Notes under the pieces: generated by a model
Seen by the model: the letters and a program-made list of their open reading frames with translations, nothing else
What the model was told of the DNA's origin: nothing
Databases searched by the model: none
NCBI GenBank assembly: GCA_030407085.1
Contig: CM059587.1
Coordinates: 45,110,501-45,174,500, forward strand
Length of the DNA stretch: 64,000 nucleotides
Direction of reading: 5' to 3'
DNA from: Trichopria drosophilae
Taxonomy: Eukaryota > Arthropoda > Insecta > Hymenoptera > Diapriidae
In this document: positions 9,346 to 19,188 of the stretch, piece by piece
Position numbering within the stretch: the first letter of the stretch is position 1
How the letters are laid out: each line of letters begins with the position of its first letter
Translations under genes and position numbers: made by a program

Positions 9346-11513
9346 ATACCAAATATATTTGATCACGCCAAAGGGTGAAATGCAGATTGAACATCGACTT
9401 ATTTGCTTTATACAAATTGACCAATTAATATCACTGAAACTCCAATATATCGATTGGAAATATCAAACAATTATGAAAAAGGCTCTTAGTGTAACTGAGC
9501 AAAAACCAGAGGGGTATCTGCAGTCAGAAAGAGTTGTAACCAACAGTCTTGACCCTTTATTCTAAAAATTGATAATTCATTGGAGAAACGGGAGGCTCAA
9601 ATACCGTTGTGAGTAAAAATATGAAAATCTCCTCTGCAGTGCATAAGTAATAATAAACTTGCCCTTACCGTTCTTGATTCTGGGATTCATACTATCAATA
9701 ACCTCTGAAAGCTGAAAAACATTGTAAACTTCGCCCAAGTTAAAAACGATTTTTGCTTTCAGTTCAACATTTTTATAACCATTCTAATTTATACTTTAGC
9801 CAAACTGGAAACTCTTTTCTGTAACTAAAAATTCAACATTTATAAAACCAAAACTATGTACTCCAGTATTGAATTTAACATTCTAACAAAAGTAGAGTAA
9901 ACTAAATTTATAAACAAAACATTAAAAAAATGGCAGCGTACCGAAAAAATAAGTTACAATTAAACCTAAAAATCTCGATGCTTTGACTGCCTAAAACAGA
10001 TGGTTTATACAATTAAAAGAAATGTCCATTAGATTATTACATTTTTAATAATAATGATAGCCAATTAGAAAAGTGCGGTTGTTAAAATAATGCCTGAAAG
10101 GAAAAGTAGAAACATCGATGTTAAAAATGAAGAAAAACTAATTATGAACGACATTTTAAATTTTAATATGATATACTATATATTATTCTTATTTATTATT
10201 ACAGATAATCTACTATCTATTCAAGTATAAACTAAAATACAAAATTCTCCATTTTTTATTTATCGACACGTTACTTGGTCCCAGTTGTCCCCCTTTAAGT
10301 ATAAAATTAATCAAATTATTGCCTCGAAGCCGAACATAATCGTGTAGTACGTGAGTATAACAGTAAAATCGGTCGTTAGGTACTAAGTTCTCAAAGAATC
10401 TGCCATTTTCACCATCTTAAATTGTCATCTTTGTAATTTTATGTTTTTGTTATTTACAATTCGTAACTGATAAAATTAAAAATTAAAATCTGTATACCGT
10501 TGATAAAAGAATGGTAACCCGTACCATTTGTGTTTGTATTTTAATACCTGAAGGAACAGAACACCAAAAACCATAAAACCAGAAACAAGAACAGACGTCC
10601 CTAATAAAAATGATGCTAAAACGGTGTACTTTATTGTTACAACAATTTCGAAACAGCCAATGCGTTTAGTAAGTGATTTGAAAAATAATATCCTAAAACC
10701 ATGGCGCTGAAGCATTCACAAAGTCAATGTTGAAAGTCATCTATGTTAACCGGCACCAACATTAAGTTATACAGACACACATAATTGAGTAAAAAAATCT
10801 TTAAGAGTAATAATTTAAATTTTCAAATTGATTACCGAAGTCATCTGAAAATACATGAAATGAAAAGTCATCATGAGTTCATAAAATAGTTTCAATAATT
10901 AAAAAAAAATAAATAAATAAATTTTCCGGAGTTATACGCAATTGAAATTTTCGACATGGTTTCGGTAAGCAATTAATATCTTTGGATTGCATGAATAGAT
11001 CTTAATGAAATTTTTTGGATGTGAACATAAAATATTACAGTTTTTATTAAAATCATGCAAAACGTCAAAACTTTGAATTCACTAATAGTTATTGGAAAAA
11101 TAATTTTTGATATGTAAAATAAACAATGTTTTTAATATCTAAAAAAGTTTCCTTGAGAGTTTCTAAGAAAGTGGATTTTATAAAGTTTCGATACTTGTTT
11201 TGCAATTATTTATCACTAACTTTCTGCTTTTTAGTTACATATGCTTTAAGGTTTTCATCATTGGAAACTAATTTGTAATTTAATGTTTTATCATTTTTTA
11301 ACGAACAACGATGGAGTGGACAAGTATTTCTTTAATTGCTGCCGTTTGGAACCACTTTTATAAACAAATTTCTTCCCTTCAATGGTCCTTCCACATCCAA
11401 ATTAAAATTAACGTTTTTGGAAACATCTATTCCCCAATCGTATAAAATATTCGGGATAGTTATGGGATTTTCTTGCATGCTGGCGGTTTAGCAATAAGAA
11501 ATTCATAGTTTCC
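9346..11513. other. Intergenic, no gene recognised
   Basis: AT-rich sequence between element 1 and the TTAA-flanked palindromic element. Only short open frames are present and none has a recognisable motif. An upstream non-coding or start-codon exon of the SLC6 gene could lie here, but I could not pick one out. Confidence 0.4.
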
Positions 11514-12137
11514 TTAACTCATTAAGGACGAGAGACGTACATATTTACGTTCATTTTCGACCTTCATTTTTATCAGGAAATAAGATTAATATTGACTTGA
11601 AAGTGACCAACCCTACCATTTTCGACTATGCTCTTTCGATTATGGTGGTCAAAACTGCATTTATATTGCATTCAAAACCAATATGGCGCATTTTAAAAAA
11701 AATGAACAAAATTTCGTGTGTTTCGTTTTTTGTGAATTTTTTTTCGTATCAATGATGTTGCCTTATCGATGCCTTTCTGCAACCAAAAGTGCACAAAATA
11801 TATGAACTTCAACTAGGAATTTTTTTGTTTTGCCCCGAATCAACCTAACCTCTTCAAAACGTCAATATCTCGAAAAAATAAACTTTATTCTATCAATTAT
11901 GAACATTATTGATGAAATACGCGTTGTTGAGGATTGATGCTGGATTTCACTTTTGGTATATAAATAATCTTTCAGACACGTGTTTGTATTAACGATATAT
12001 TTGAGCTACTGGTGAAGAAATTGCTCCTACTCCAAATCGTGTACAAAATAGCAATTGCGCATGGCCAAATAATACCTGCCATCTAACATAAAAGTATGTA
12101 AGTAAGACGCAAACACACACATCGTATTTATTCAAAT

Positions 12138-12396
12138 TGTAGGTTCAAAATAACTGATAACAGGGTGAATTCTTTAATTAGATCAATTTAATAAATATTA
12201 CCGACTTTACAGTATATGCGCGTCTCGCGACATTCGACATGCACGGCACGCTCGCTCTCAGGCGACTGACTTTATTTTCCACACGCCACGGTTTGTCGCT
12301 ATCCGCAATCAACGACATCTATTGGTCGCTCGTGAAAACCACGCATGATATCGTCTTTCCTTATGTACCGACACATACTGAGCCTCTTTCCCCACA
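12138..12396 (-). repeat. Left LTR (3' LTR) of element 2
   Basis: 259 bp. On the minus strand it begins TGTGGGGAAAGAGG and ends GAACCTACA. It contains AATAAA (minus strand, around 12272), a plausible polyadenylation hexamer. Confidence 0.95.
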
Positions 12397-12429
12397 CTCG
12401 GCTATCCGACGACATCTGCCCTCAGATGT

Positions 12430-14606
12430 CTAATCTTCAGCGACGTCTTCCGGCGGTTCCTCGAGAGCATTTGACCATTTTTTCATATAATCAGCCGCGG
12501 TGGAAGTTTTCCTTGGTCCTTCTCCTTCACCAACCTTCTCTACCAAGTACCGGTCATTACGAAGGACTCTTGTCACTTTATAAGGCCCCAGAAACTTTGC
12601 TCCAAATTTCAATCCAGCTTGGATTCGCCGAATCGCTACTAAATCATTTTCTCTGTAGATGTGTGGTGCCTTTCGTTTTTTATCGTAGCTCTGTTTGTTT
12701 TCTAATTGAATTTTTGATATCGCTTCTCGCGCTGCCTCTTGCAGCTCGTTGCGTTTCTCTTGAAATATTCGAATATCCTCTTTTTCTAACAATTCGTTGA
12801 TTTCCGGATCTTCTTTTAATCTTAATTTTGCTCCGAATAAGAGATGTCCTGCTGCAATTCCAGTACTTCGACTTGGTGTGTGGTTCAAGTATTGTTGCGC
12901 TCGACCTACGTATTTATGCCATTCCGCAGGGTGAGGGGCAGACAACTTGGTCAATAAGGGAATCAGTGTCCTATTCACCCGCTCTACTTGTCCATTTCCC
13001 CTTGGAACTCCGGTCACAGTCCAGGAATGTTCGATTCTTTCCATTTTGCAGTAATCTTTAAACATGTCGGATGTGAATGCTGTTCCTTTGTCCGAAATAA
13101 ATCGCCTAGGATTCCCAAATACCCAAGCTTGTTTCGTCAATCGATCTATTACTTCGGCCGACCCTGTACTCTTTGTGGGGTACAACCATACAAACTTGGT
13201 AAATGAATCTATCACTACAAATATATGCTGATAGCATTTTCTTGTCGACGGCATTGGTCCTAAATGGTCAATATGGAAGGTATCTAGTGGAGTCTCTTTA
13301 GTGATTGGATGCAGCCAACCATCTTTTAAACCCGTCTTTCTTTCGGCCGTGATGCATGGAATACAGTTTTTAATAACCTTATCAATTTTCGCTTGCATTC
13401 CACTGAACCAGTAGTCATCTTCCAGTAGTTGCTTCGTCTTTGCGCTGGAGAAATGGCCTTGTTCGTGAACTTGTCGAATCATAGGTACTTGCATCATTTT
13501 TGGAATAACCATTAAGTTTTGATTCCGAATTACCTTATGAACAAGTCCGTCAATCATGGTGAAGTCGTCAATCTCCTTGGCTTCTATCTTTTCGCGAAGC
13601 ACCTCAATCTCTGCATCCTCGTTTTGATTCAACCGTAGCCTTTCTCGTAGGCCAATGTCACATTCTTCCATCAACATCGTGGTAGGCAACGGGCGTCGGC
13701 TAAGTGCATCTACGTGACGCATACAACTTCCAGGACGATGAATAATTGTATAACGGAAATCCTCCAGGAATAACGCCCATCTTGCTACTTGTGCACTTAG
13801 CTCCCTTTTCCTCATCGTTTGAGTGAATGCCTTGCAATCGGTCACGATGACAAAAGGTATTCCAAGCAAGTACACTCTAAATTTCTTCAATGCTCTGATA
13901 ATAGCTAGCACTTCCAGTTTATAGCTCTCATATTTCTCTTCTGCAGAAGTTGTTTTCCAGCTAGCGTAATATACCGGATGAAGTGCCATATCTTCACTGT
14001 TGCGTTGAAGCAATATTGCTCCGTAACCCAATGACGAAGCATCGGTGTGCAGTTCCGTCTCTGCACTCTGTTTGTACAGCTGAAGAATCGGCTTCTCGCT
14101 AAGACAATTCTTAAGTTGATCGAATGCACGTTCTTGAGTTTCTCCGAACACAAACTTTGTTCCGTCCTTCAATAAGTCCGATAGTGGTCTAGCGATTTGA
14201 GCGTAACGTGGCACGAATTTGCGGAAATAGCCTGATAGACCGAGAAAACTTTGGACATCGCGACTATTCCTCGGCTTAGGAAAATATCTAATCGCAGCTG
14301 TTTTCTCTTCTGAAGGCGATATTACCCCTCCTTCGATTACGTAACCGAGATAAGTTACCTTTCTCTTCAGGATTTGGCATTTTTTCCAGTTGAAGGAAAT
14401 TCCATACTCTTTCGCAGTTTCCAATACAGATTTCAATCGCGACACACCGTCTTCACAAGTCTTCGTCGCAATAATTATATCGTCCATATAAATAATTACT
14501 AAACCCGCTTCTATCATCCGCCTGAAAACTGCATATACATATTTTGCAAAATATGCCGGCGCATTACAAAAACCAAACGGCATTCTATTAAATTCATAGT
14601 TCCCCC
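12430..14606 (-). pseudogene. Pol C-terminal part (RT, RNase H, integrase), element 2
   Basis: A 717-codon open frame in a different frame from the upstream gag-pol. Counting from 14583, it opens in the middle of RT with MPFGFCNAPAYF and has YMDD near 33. The RT end and connection follow, then RNase H from about 178 (HTDASSLGYGA). The integrase zinc site lies near 371-411 (HEQGH and CIPC), and the D-D-E core near 437, 497 and 533 (FHIDHLGP, FISDKGTAF, NGQVERVNR). The tail of about 90 residues is typical of Gypsy integrase, without a chromodomain. It has no start of its own and would normally be continuous with the upstream frame, so this copy cannot make an intact Pol unless the break is a sequencing error. 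All catalytic residues are kept. Confidence 0.9.
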
Positions 14607-16733
14607 TGGAACGCTGAATGCAGTATATTTTCGACTTCGTTCATCGACTTCAACATGGAAATACCCATTTTTTAAGTCCAACGTCGTATAAAACTCGGCG
14701 CCTTGCAACTGATCAATTTGATCATCAATTATCGGTTGAGGGAAACGAATCTTTACCGTTTTTTCATTTAGCTTTCTGTAATCAACGCATATTCTCGCCC
14801 GGCCATCTTTTTTACGGACAATCACTATAGGGCTTGCATAGTCTGAAATTGAAGGTCTAATTATACCGGCATCGAGCCACTCGCGAATCTGAATGTCGAC
14901 TTCGGCTTTCTCGGAAAATGACAATCTGCGCGCAGGTTGATAAACCGGAATATTATCAGTCAAAATAATGTGCATTTGAATCCCTGTATCTTTTACCACT
15001 CTGATTTCATAATTCTGAATAATACGATCCACATCGCTTTTTATTTTTTTGTCTTTAATGTGATCTAAATCAATCTCGTTACTATCAATCAAATCAATCT
15101 TACATACTTCTGGCAATTCCTCTTTTATTTTCAAAATTCTTACACTACCGGCTTTAATATATACTTCAGCTTCATTTAATAAATTTGTACCGATCAAAAT
15201 GCTTTGTGGAATCGTTTTATCAGGAACAACGTGCACATCTAGCTCAAATGTTTCGTCATCTATAATAATGTTTACTCGCGTTCCACCAAGTGTCGTGTGT
15301 TCACTTAAACCTGTACCACGGAACCGAATTATACCGTTCACAATAGCGGGTGCTCCAATTTGTTTATAATCTATTTCGCGAATTAAACTTATATCGCTTC
15401 CCGAATCTATCAACGCGACGAACTTTATTTCATTAATTTTTACATCTTTCGTACATTTGCCAACGCATGATCTCGTAATATTATTGTCTCTATTATTTTC
15501 CAAATATTGAACGCTTGCAGAACAATCCGCTGCTACATGACCGAAATTATTACATCTAAAGCATTTTTTACCTTGAGCTTTGTTCTTGCACTCACTGGAT
15601 TTGTGTCCGCTCGTCCCACAATTAAAACACCTCACTTTTGACTTGTCCAGTAATTTTCCATTATTACCCTTATCGACGGATTTCTTTTCCTTATAATGTT
15701 GCATTTTTGGTCGCACCTCCTTTTGTTTCGCTCCGTTTCCTATACTGATGGCTTTTCTTAACTGGTCGAAGCTGCGTAGTTTTTCCTTGAGTTCCTTGAA
15801 ATCCTTCGCTCCATATAAAATTACTTTAAGATTCTCCTCTTCTTCTATACCGTCGATTATATACTGAATGACGCCAGCTTCATCTATTGCACCTCTGGAC
15901 GCAAGCTCCTTCATTACTAAATAATACTCGATAACTGCTTCATCTTTTCGTATTTTCCGATTAGCGAGCATTTTATGAAGTTCCGCACTATTTGTTTTTA
16001 TTTTAAATTCGCTTATCAAACATTCTTTTAAATGTGTCCAAGTTTTGATGACACCTTCACTCTGAATAAAAATTTTAGCTATGCCTGTTAACATCTTTTT
16101 TGCAAAAATTAATGTCTGAACTTCGCCCCACTCAAATAGAGATGCGATATCTTCAAAATCATTGATCCATCTTTGAATCGGATAAGCATCGCTGCCATCA
16201 AATGGTCGAATCGAGTCTTGTACGTCTTTAAAATTTAAAGCAAATCGCACGTTATTAAATTCCTTTGCTCCTGCAAGTCGATCATGGTTGCTATGTTCCG
16301 CTTCCACGCTGTGTTCTCGATGTCCACGGCGTTGCTCTTCTTGTATGATATTTTCAGATCCCTGATTATTGTCGTCTTCGTCGTCATCGTCATCGTCGTC
16401 ATTGTCCTTCTCTTGTTCTGCCAGAGATTGTAAATCCATTAATGCACGAATGATTTGCTGTCGTAACTGTTCTTTTGTTCCCGCGTATTCTAAGCCAAGG
16501 AGATTACACATAGATGTTAAATCTCCGATTGAGAACGCGCTGGCTTCTTCCATCTTTTCTCTAAATTCGTCAGAACCATCTGAAAACGAAAACCCTGAAA
16601 ACTCGCGTATCCTTTGTCGGCTCTTCCGATCGCCTTCCTTTCCAAACAACAATTTGTGTAGTGCTTGAATCACCGCGCGAGGGGAAGTCTTTATCTTTGC
16701 ACAGATCTTCGGAATTTCTCCCAAATTCTCCAT
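14514..16733 (-). CDS. Gag-Pol N-terminal part (Gag, protease, start of RT), element 2
   Basis: 739 codons from an ATG at 16733. A SAP-like helix-turn-helix segment sits at about 68-102 (LCNLLGL-type spacing with GTKEQL). An Asp/Glu run lies near 108-122 and the Gag capsid-like region at about 170-330. Two CCHC zinc knuckles are near 368-404 (CFNCGTSGHKSSEC and CFRCNNFGHVAADC). The protease has DSG near 439 (ALIDSGSDISLI). RT begins at about 590 (RKKDGRARICVDYRKLNEK near 640). After residue about 710 the reading leaves the RT sequence and runs 30 unrelated codons to a stop, because of a frame break at the C-run 14602-14606. Gag and Pol share one frame here, unlike element 1. A DNA-binding SAP-type domain in Gag is uncommon; that call is from pattern only. 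Confidence 0.88.
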   Translation of the reverse strand: MENLGEIPKICAKIKTSPRAVIQALHKLLFGKEGDRKSRQRIREFSGFSFSDGSDEFREKMEEASAFSIGDLTSMCNLLGLEYAGTKEQLRQQIIRALMDLQSLAEQEKDNDDDDDDDEDDNNQGSENIIQEEQRRGHREHSVEAEHSNHDRLAGAKEFNNVRFALNFKDVQDSIRPFDGSDAYPIQRWINDFEDIASLFEWGEVQTLIFAKKMLTGIAKIFIQSEGVIKTWTHLKECLISEFKIKTNSAELHKMLANRKIRKDEAVIEYYLVMKELASRGAIDEAGVIQYIIDGIEEEENLKVILYGAKDFKELKEKLRSFDQLRKAISIGNGAKQKEVRPKMQHYKEKKSVDKGNNGKLLDKSKVRCFNCGTSGHKSSECKNKAQGKKCFRCNNFGHVAADCSASVQYLENNRDNNITRSCVGKCTKDVKINEIKFVALIDSGSDISLIREIDYKQIGAPAIVNGIIRFRGTGLSEHTTLGGTRVNIIIDDETFELDVHVVPDKTIPQSILIGTNLLNEAEVYIKAGSVRILKIKEELPEVCKIDLIDSNEIDLDHIKDKKIKSDVDRIIQNYEIRVVKDTGIQMHIILTDNIPVYQPARRLSFSEKAEVDIQIREWLDAGIIRPSISDYASPIVIVRKKDGRARICVDYRKLNEKTVKIRFPQPIIDDQIDQLQGAEFYTTLDLKNGYFHVEVDERSRKYTAFSVPGGTMNLIECRLVFVMRRHILQNMYMQFSGG
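14602..14606 (-). other. Frame break in RT of element 2 at a homopolymer
   Basis: The plus strand has a run of five Cs (five Gs in the coding sense). RT sequence upstream is in one frame and RT sequence downstream continues in the -1 frame. A change in homopolymer length at this run would explain the break. It is either a real inactivating indel or an assembly error. Confidence 0.85.
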
Positions 16734-17320
16734 CCTGCGCGCGTGGGCCTACTCGTAGTGGGGCGGATTGTGGAGAGACGCGTTTCCTACCACCGGGCGG
16801 CGCTCGGCTGTCGTCGGCTTTTTCCGCCTTACCACTTCTCGTCGTCTTCCAACAATGCCGCGCTTTCCCACGATTTTGCGAACGTCCAATATGGCCGCGT
16901 TCGACCGACGCCGAGAATGTTCCTTTGTGCCAATGCGCGAACAATGGCGTTCTCTAATTCCTTTGTTTTCTTAATACTTCCACTTACACAGCAATACCAA
17001 CCAATTCTATAGTCACTGTATACGGAACACACTATCACACACAATAATCCAAGTCGTTCTGTCTTCTTATCAAGAATTTCTTCGTCTCACTTCAACTTTG
17101 TCGTCTTGTATTAATCCCTTCTTGTCGTCTTCGATTTTCCGTCTTTGCGTCTTAAATCTTTTCTCTTTACGTCTTTGATTTTTCGTCTTCACGTCTTAAA
17201 TTTTTTATCTTTACGTCTTAAATCTTTTCATCTTTGCTTCTTGAATATTTATTATCGATCTTAAATCTATTCGCCTTAAATATTTCGTTACGTCTTCACC
17301 ACATGAATAATCCGTCTCAG
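16734..17320 (-). other. Long leader of element 2 with GTCTT-type short repeats
   Basis: Untranslated region between PBS and gag ATG. On the plus strand about 17060-17300 is a series of imperfect 20-30 base phrases built on CGTCTTAAAT and TCTTTACGTC, which read as purine-rich AAGACG phrases in the transcript. They could be a packaging or cap-independent translation region, but that is speculation. The rest is GC-richer, with short open frames of no recognised content. Confidence 0.55.
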
Positions 17321-17340
17321 GAATCCCGGCTGAGCCCCCA
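17321..17340 (-). other. tRNA primer-binding site, element 2
   Basis: On the minus strand, two bases after the 5' LTR, TGGGGGCTCAGCCGGGATTC resembles the proline-tRNA-type primer site known from gammaretroviruses, with a few differences. Confidence 0.8.
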
Positions 17341-17342
17341 AT

Positions 17343-17601
17343 TGTAGGTTCAAAATAACTGATAACAGGGTGAATTCTTTAATTAGATCAATTTAATAAA
17401 TATTACCGACTTTACAGTATATGCGCGTCTCGCGACATTCGACGTGCACGGCACGCTCGCTCTCAGGCGACTGACTTTATTTTCCACACGCCACGGTTTT
17501 TCGCTATCCGCAATCAACGACATCTATTGGTCGCTCGTGAAAACCACGCATGATATCGTCTTTCCTTATGTACCGACACATACTGAGCCTCTTTCCCCAC
17601 A
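17343..17601 (-). repeat. Right LTR (5' LTR) of element 2
   Basis: 259-bp copy of 12138-12396, followed by the AAAT target duplication at 17602-17605. It should carry the minus-strand promoter. Confidence 0.95.
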
Positions 17602-17664
17602 AAATGATAAGTCGCAACACGCGTATAAACATTATCCCATGATTTTGAATTATTTCATGAAATA

Positions 17665-17880
17665 TGGTTGGCCATATCAGATCCACCATCTTGAATTTCA
17701 AAAATCTAGCCTCAAATTCGTGATGAACAACCCCAGAAAACCCGTATATGCATTTCATCGCGATTTTGAAGCATTTTATTGAATTTCAGTCCACCATATT
17801 GGATCCGCCATCTTGAATTTCAAAAATCTAACCTCAAATTGCTGATCAGCAACTTCGAAAACCCCTAGACCTCCGTTTTA
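17665..17880. repeat. Two tandem ~121-bp units in the palindromic element core
   Basis: The phrase CCATAT-AGATCC-CCATCTTGAATTTC, followed by AAAAATCTA-CCTCAAATT, occurs at about 17672 and again at about 17793, a spacing of 121 bases. Related units with the same period occur at 53.5-54.1 kb, and single diverged copies near 20.7 and 34.7-35.1 kb. Confidence 0.8.
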
Positions 17881-18289
17881 GGGAAAATAATACCACTAGA
17901 GATGCGAATTTCATCAATAATGTTCATAATTTATAGAATAAGGTTTATTTTCTCGAGATATTGACGTTTAGAAGAGGTTAGGCAGATTCGGGGCAAAACA
18001 AAAAAATTCTTTTTGGTTGCAGAAAGGCATCGATACGGCAACATTATTGATACGAAAAAAACTCACAAAAAACGAAACACACTAAATTTTGTTCATTTTT
18101 TTTTAATGCGCCATATTGGTTTTTAAAGCAATGCAAATGCAATTTTGACCACGCCAATCGAAAGAGCATATTCGAAAATGGTAGGGTTGGTCACTTTCAA
18201 GTCAATATTAATCTCATTTCCTGTTGAAAATGAAGGTCGAAAATCATCACGTAAATATGTGCGTCTCCCGTCCTTAATGGGTTAAAAGA

Positions 18290-18983
18290 AAAATATGGCG
18301 AGAGAAGTGTTTGAAACATAATTGACCTTTCGGAAGGTAGTGCCTCGTAATATAAAAAAGTTCACATGATAAGGGTGCATAAGATTGTATTGGGGGAACG
18401 ATAAATATATATGCATATAAAATCAGCATCCAAGGAAAACCCGTAGCTACCCGGAAACTACGAAACTCTGTCAAAGAATTGTGAATAACTGAATGTAATT
18501 TTTTTAAAAAATCGTTATTCTCTCGGTATAAATGGTGTACTACTGTAAGATATTTTTTTCCTTTAGAAACATCATTTAGCATATTTATTCATTTTTAATA
18601 ATATATAACTTTATACAAGTTTACAAAATCGTTACTGAACGTTTCGTGTTAAAATCGAGTTAACTTTTACTTCTAAACGTTTCGAGTCAGAAATTTAATC
18701 TTTGTAACTGGAAACCAAAGCTTGTTTTATATATGAAATGCTTTAAACCCAAATGTTTTTTTTTTCTTCAAACGATTCTGAAGGAATTATTTTCTGTACA
18801 TCAAGAATTTGAGTGTTCCGATTAGAACACTCAAAGGGCTGGTCGTCGAGGCCCGTTAGGCTCATTTAATCTGGCTAATTACACATTGTACTTCTCAATT
18901 TGTGAATTGAAGCCAGGCTAGTGAAATGCCGACAATTACGTATACCTAAGCCCTATAAACCAGGTCGTGCTTCTGCCTTTCAG
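18290..18983 (+). other. Sequence upstream of first visible SLC6 exon
   Basis: No gene recognised. It ends in a pyrimidine-rich tract and CAG (18981-18983), a good splice acceptor, so the right end at least is intron. Confidence 0.5.
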
Positions 18984-19188
18984 AGTAAACCTGTGGGGAG
19001 CGATGTCAGCGGAGGTGGCAGCAAACTTGGCAGCAATGACGACAAGGGAATCTTTCGTCCAGAAGCTGGCGAGGACGAACGCGAAAATTGGGACAGCAAG
19101 CTGACTTTTCTCCTAGCAACGGTTGGCTATGCAGTTGGTCTAGGAAATGTATGGAGGTTTCCTTATCTCGCCCAAAAGAACGGTGGAG
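18984..19188 (+). CDS. SLC6 exon A: N-terminal tail and TM1
   Basis: The acceptor CTGCCTTTCAG is at 18973-18983 and the donor GTACGT at 19189. It encodes an acidic, Gly/Ser-rich tail ([12 protein letters not shown]), the conserved [10 protein letters not shown] start of TM1 and the unwound [11 protein letters not shown] region that binds substrate and sodium. A longer frame exists to 18906 but lacks ATG and crosses the acceptor. Confidence 0.9.

Larger units (their letters stand above)
12138..17601 (-). mobile_element. Ty3/Gypsy LTR retrotransposon (element 2), pol frameshifted
   Basis: 259-bp LTRs (12138-12396 and 17343-17601) are flanked by the 4-bp duplication AAAT (12134-12137 and 17602-17605). 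The order on the minus strand is 5' LTR, PBS (17340-17321), about 590-base leader, one gag-pol frame starting at 16733, a frame break near 14604, and the rest of pol to 12430. The LTRs differ at two positions noticed (A/G and G/T), so it is young. The domain order is that of Gypsy. It is nested in the TTAA palindromic element, which is therefore older. No clear polypurine tract is visible beside the 3' LTR, where the minus strand reads GTCGGATAGCCGAG before TGTGGGG. Confidence 0.94.
11518..18281. mobile_element. TTAA-flanked palindromic (piggyBac-like) element split by element 2
   Basis: The left end TTAA-CTCATTAAGGACGAGAGACG (TTAA at 11514-11517) is mirrored by the right end CGTCTCCCGTCCTTAATGGG-TTAA (TTAA at 18282-18285). 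Long arms follow inward: about 11518-11940 and 17900-18281 are inverted copies with moderate divergence. Removing the 5.46-kb LTR element and its AAAT duplication leaves about 1.3 kb with no transposase. TTAA target sites with CCC-type ends are the mark of piggyBac-family elements, so this is best read as a non-autonomous, foldback piggyBac-like element. The right part between arms holds two roughly 121-bp tandem units. The family assignment is inference from the ends. Confidence 0.75.

Noticed and set aside
18921..18983. Open frame beginning GTG upstream of the first SLC6 exon
   Set aside because: GTG is not a credible start in this eukaryotic gene, and the stretch contains a strong pyrimidine tract and CAG acceptor; it is most likely intron.
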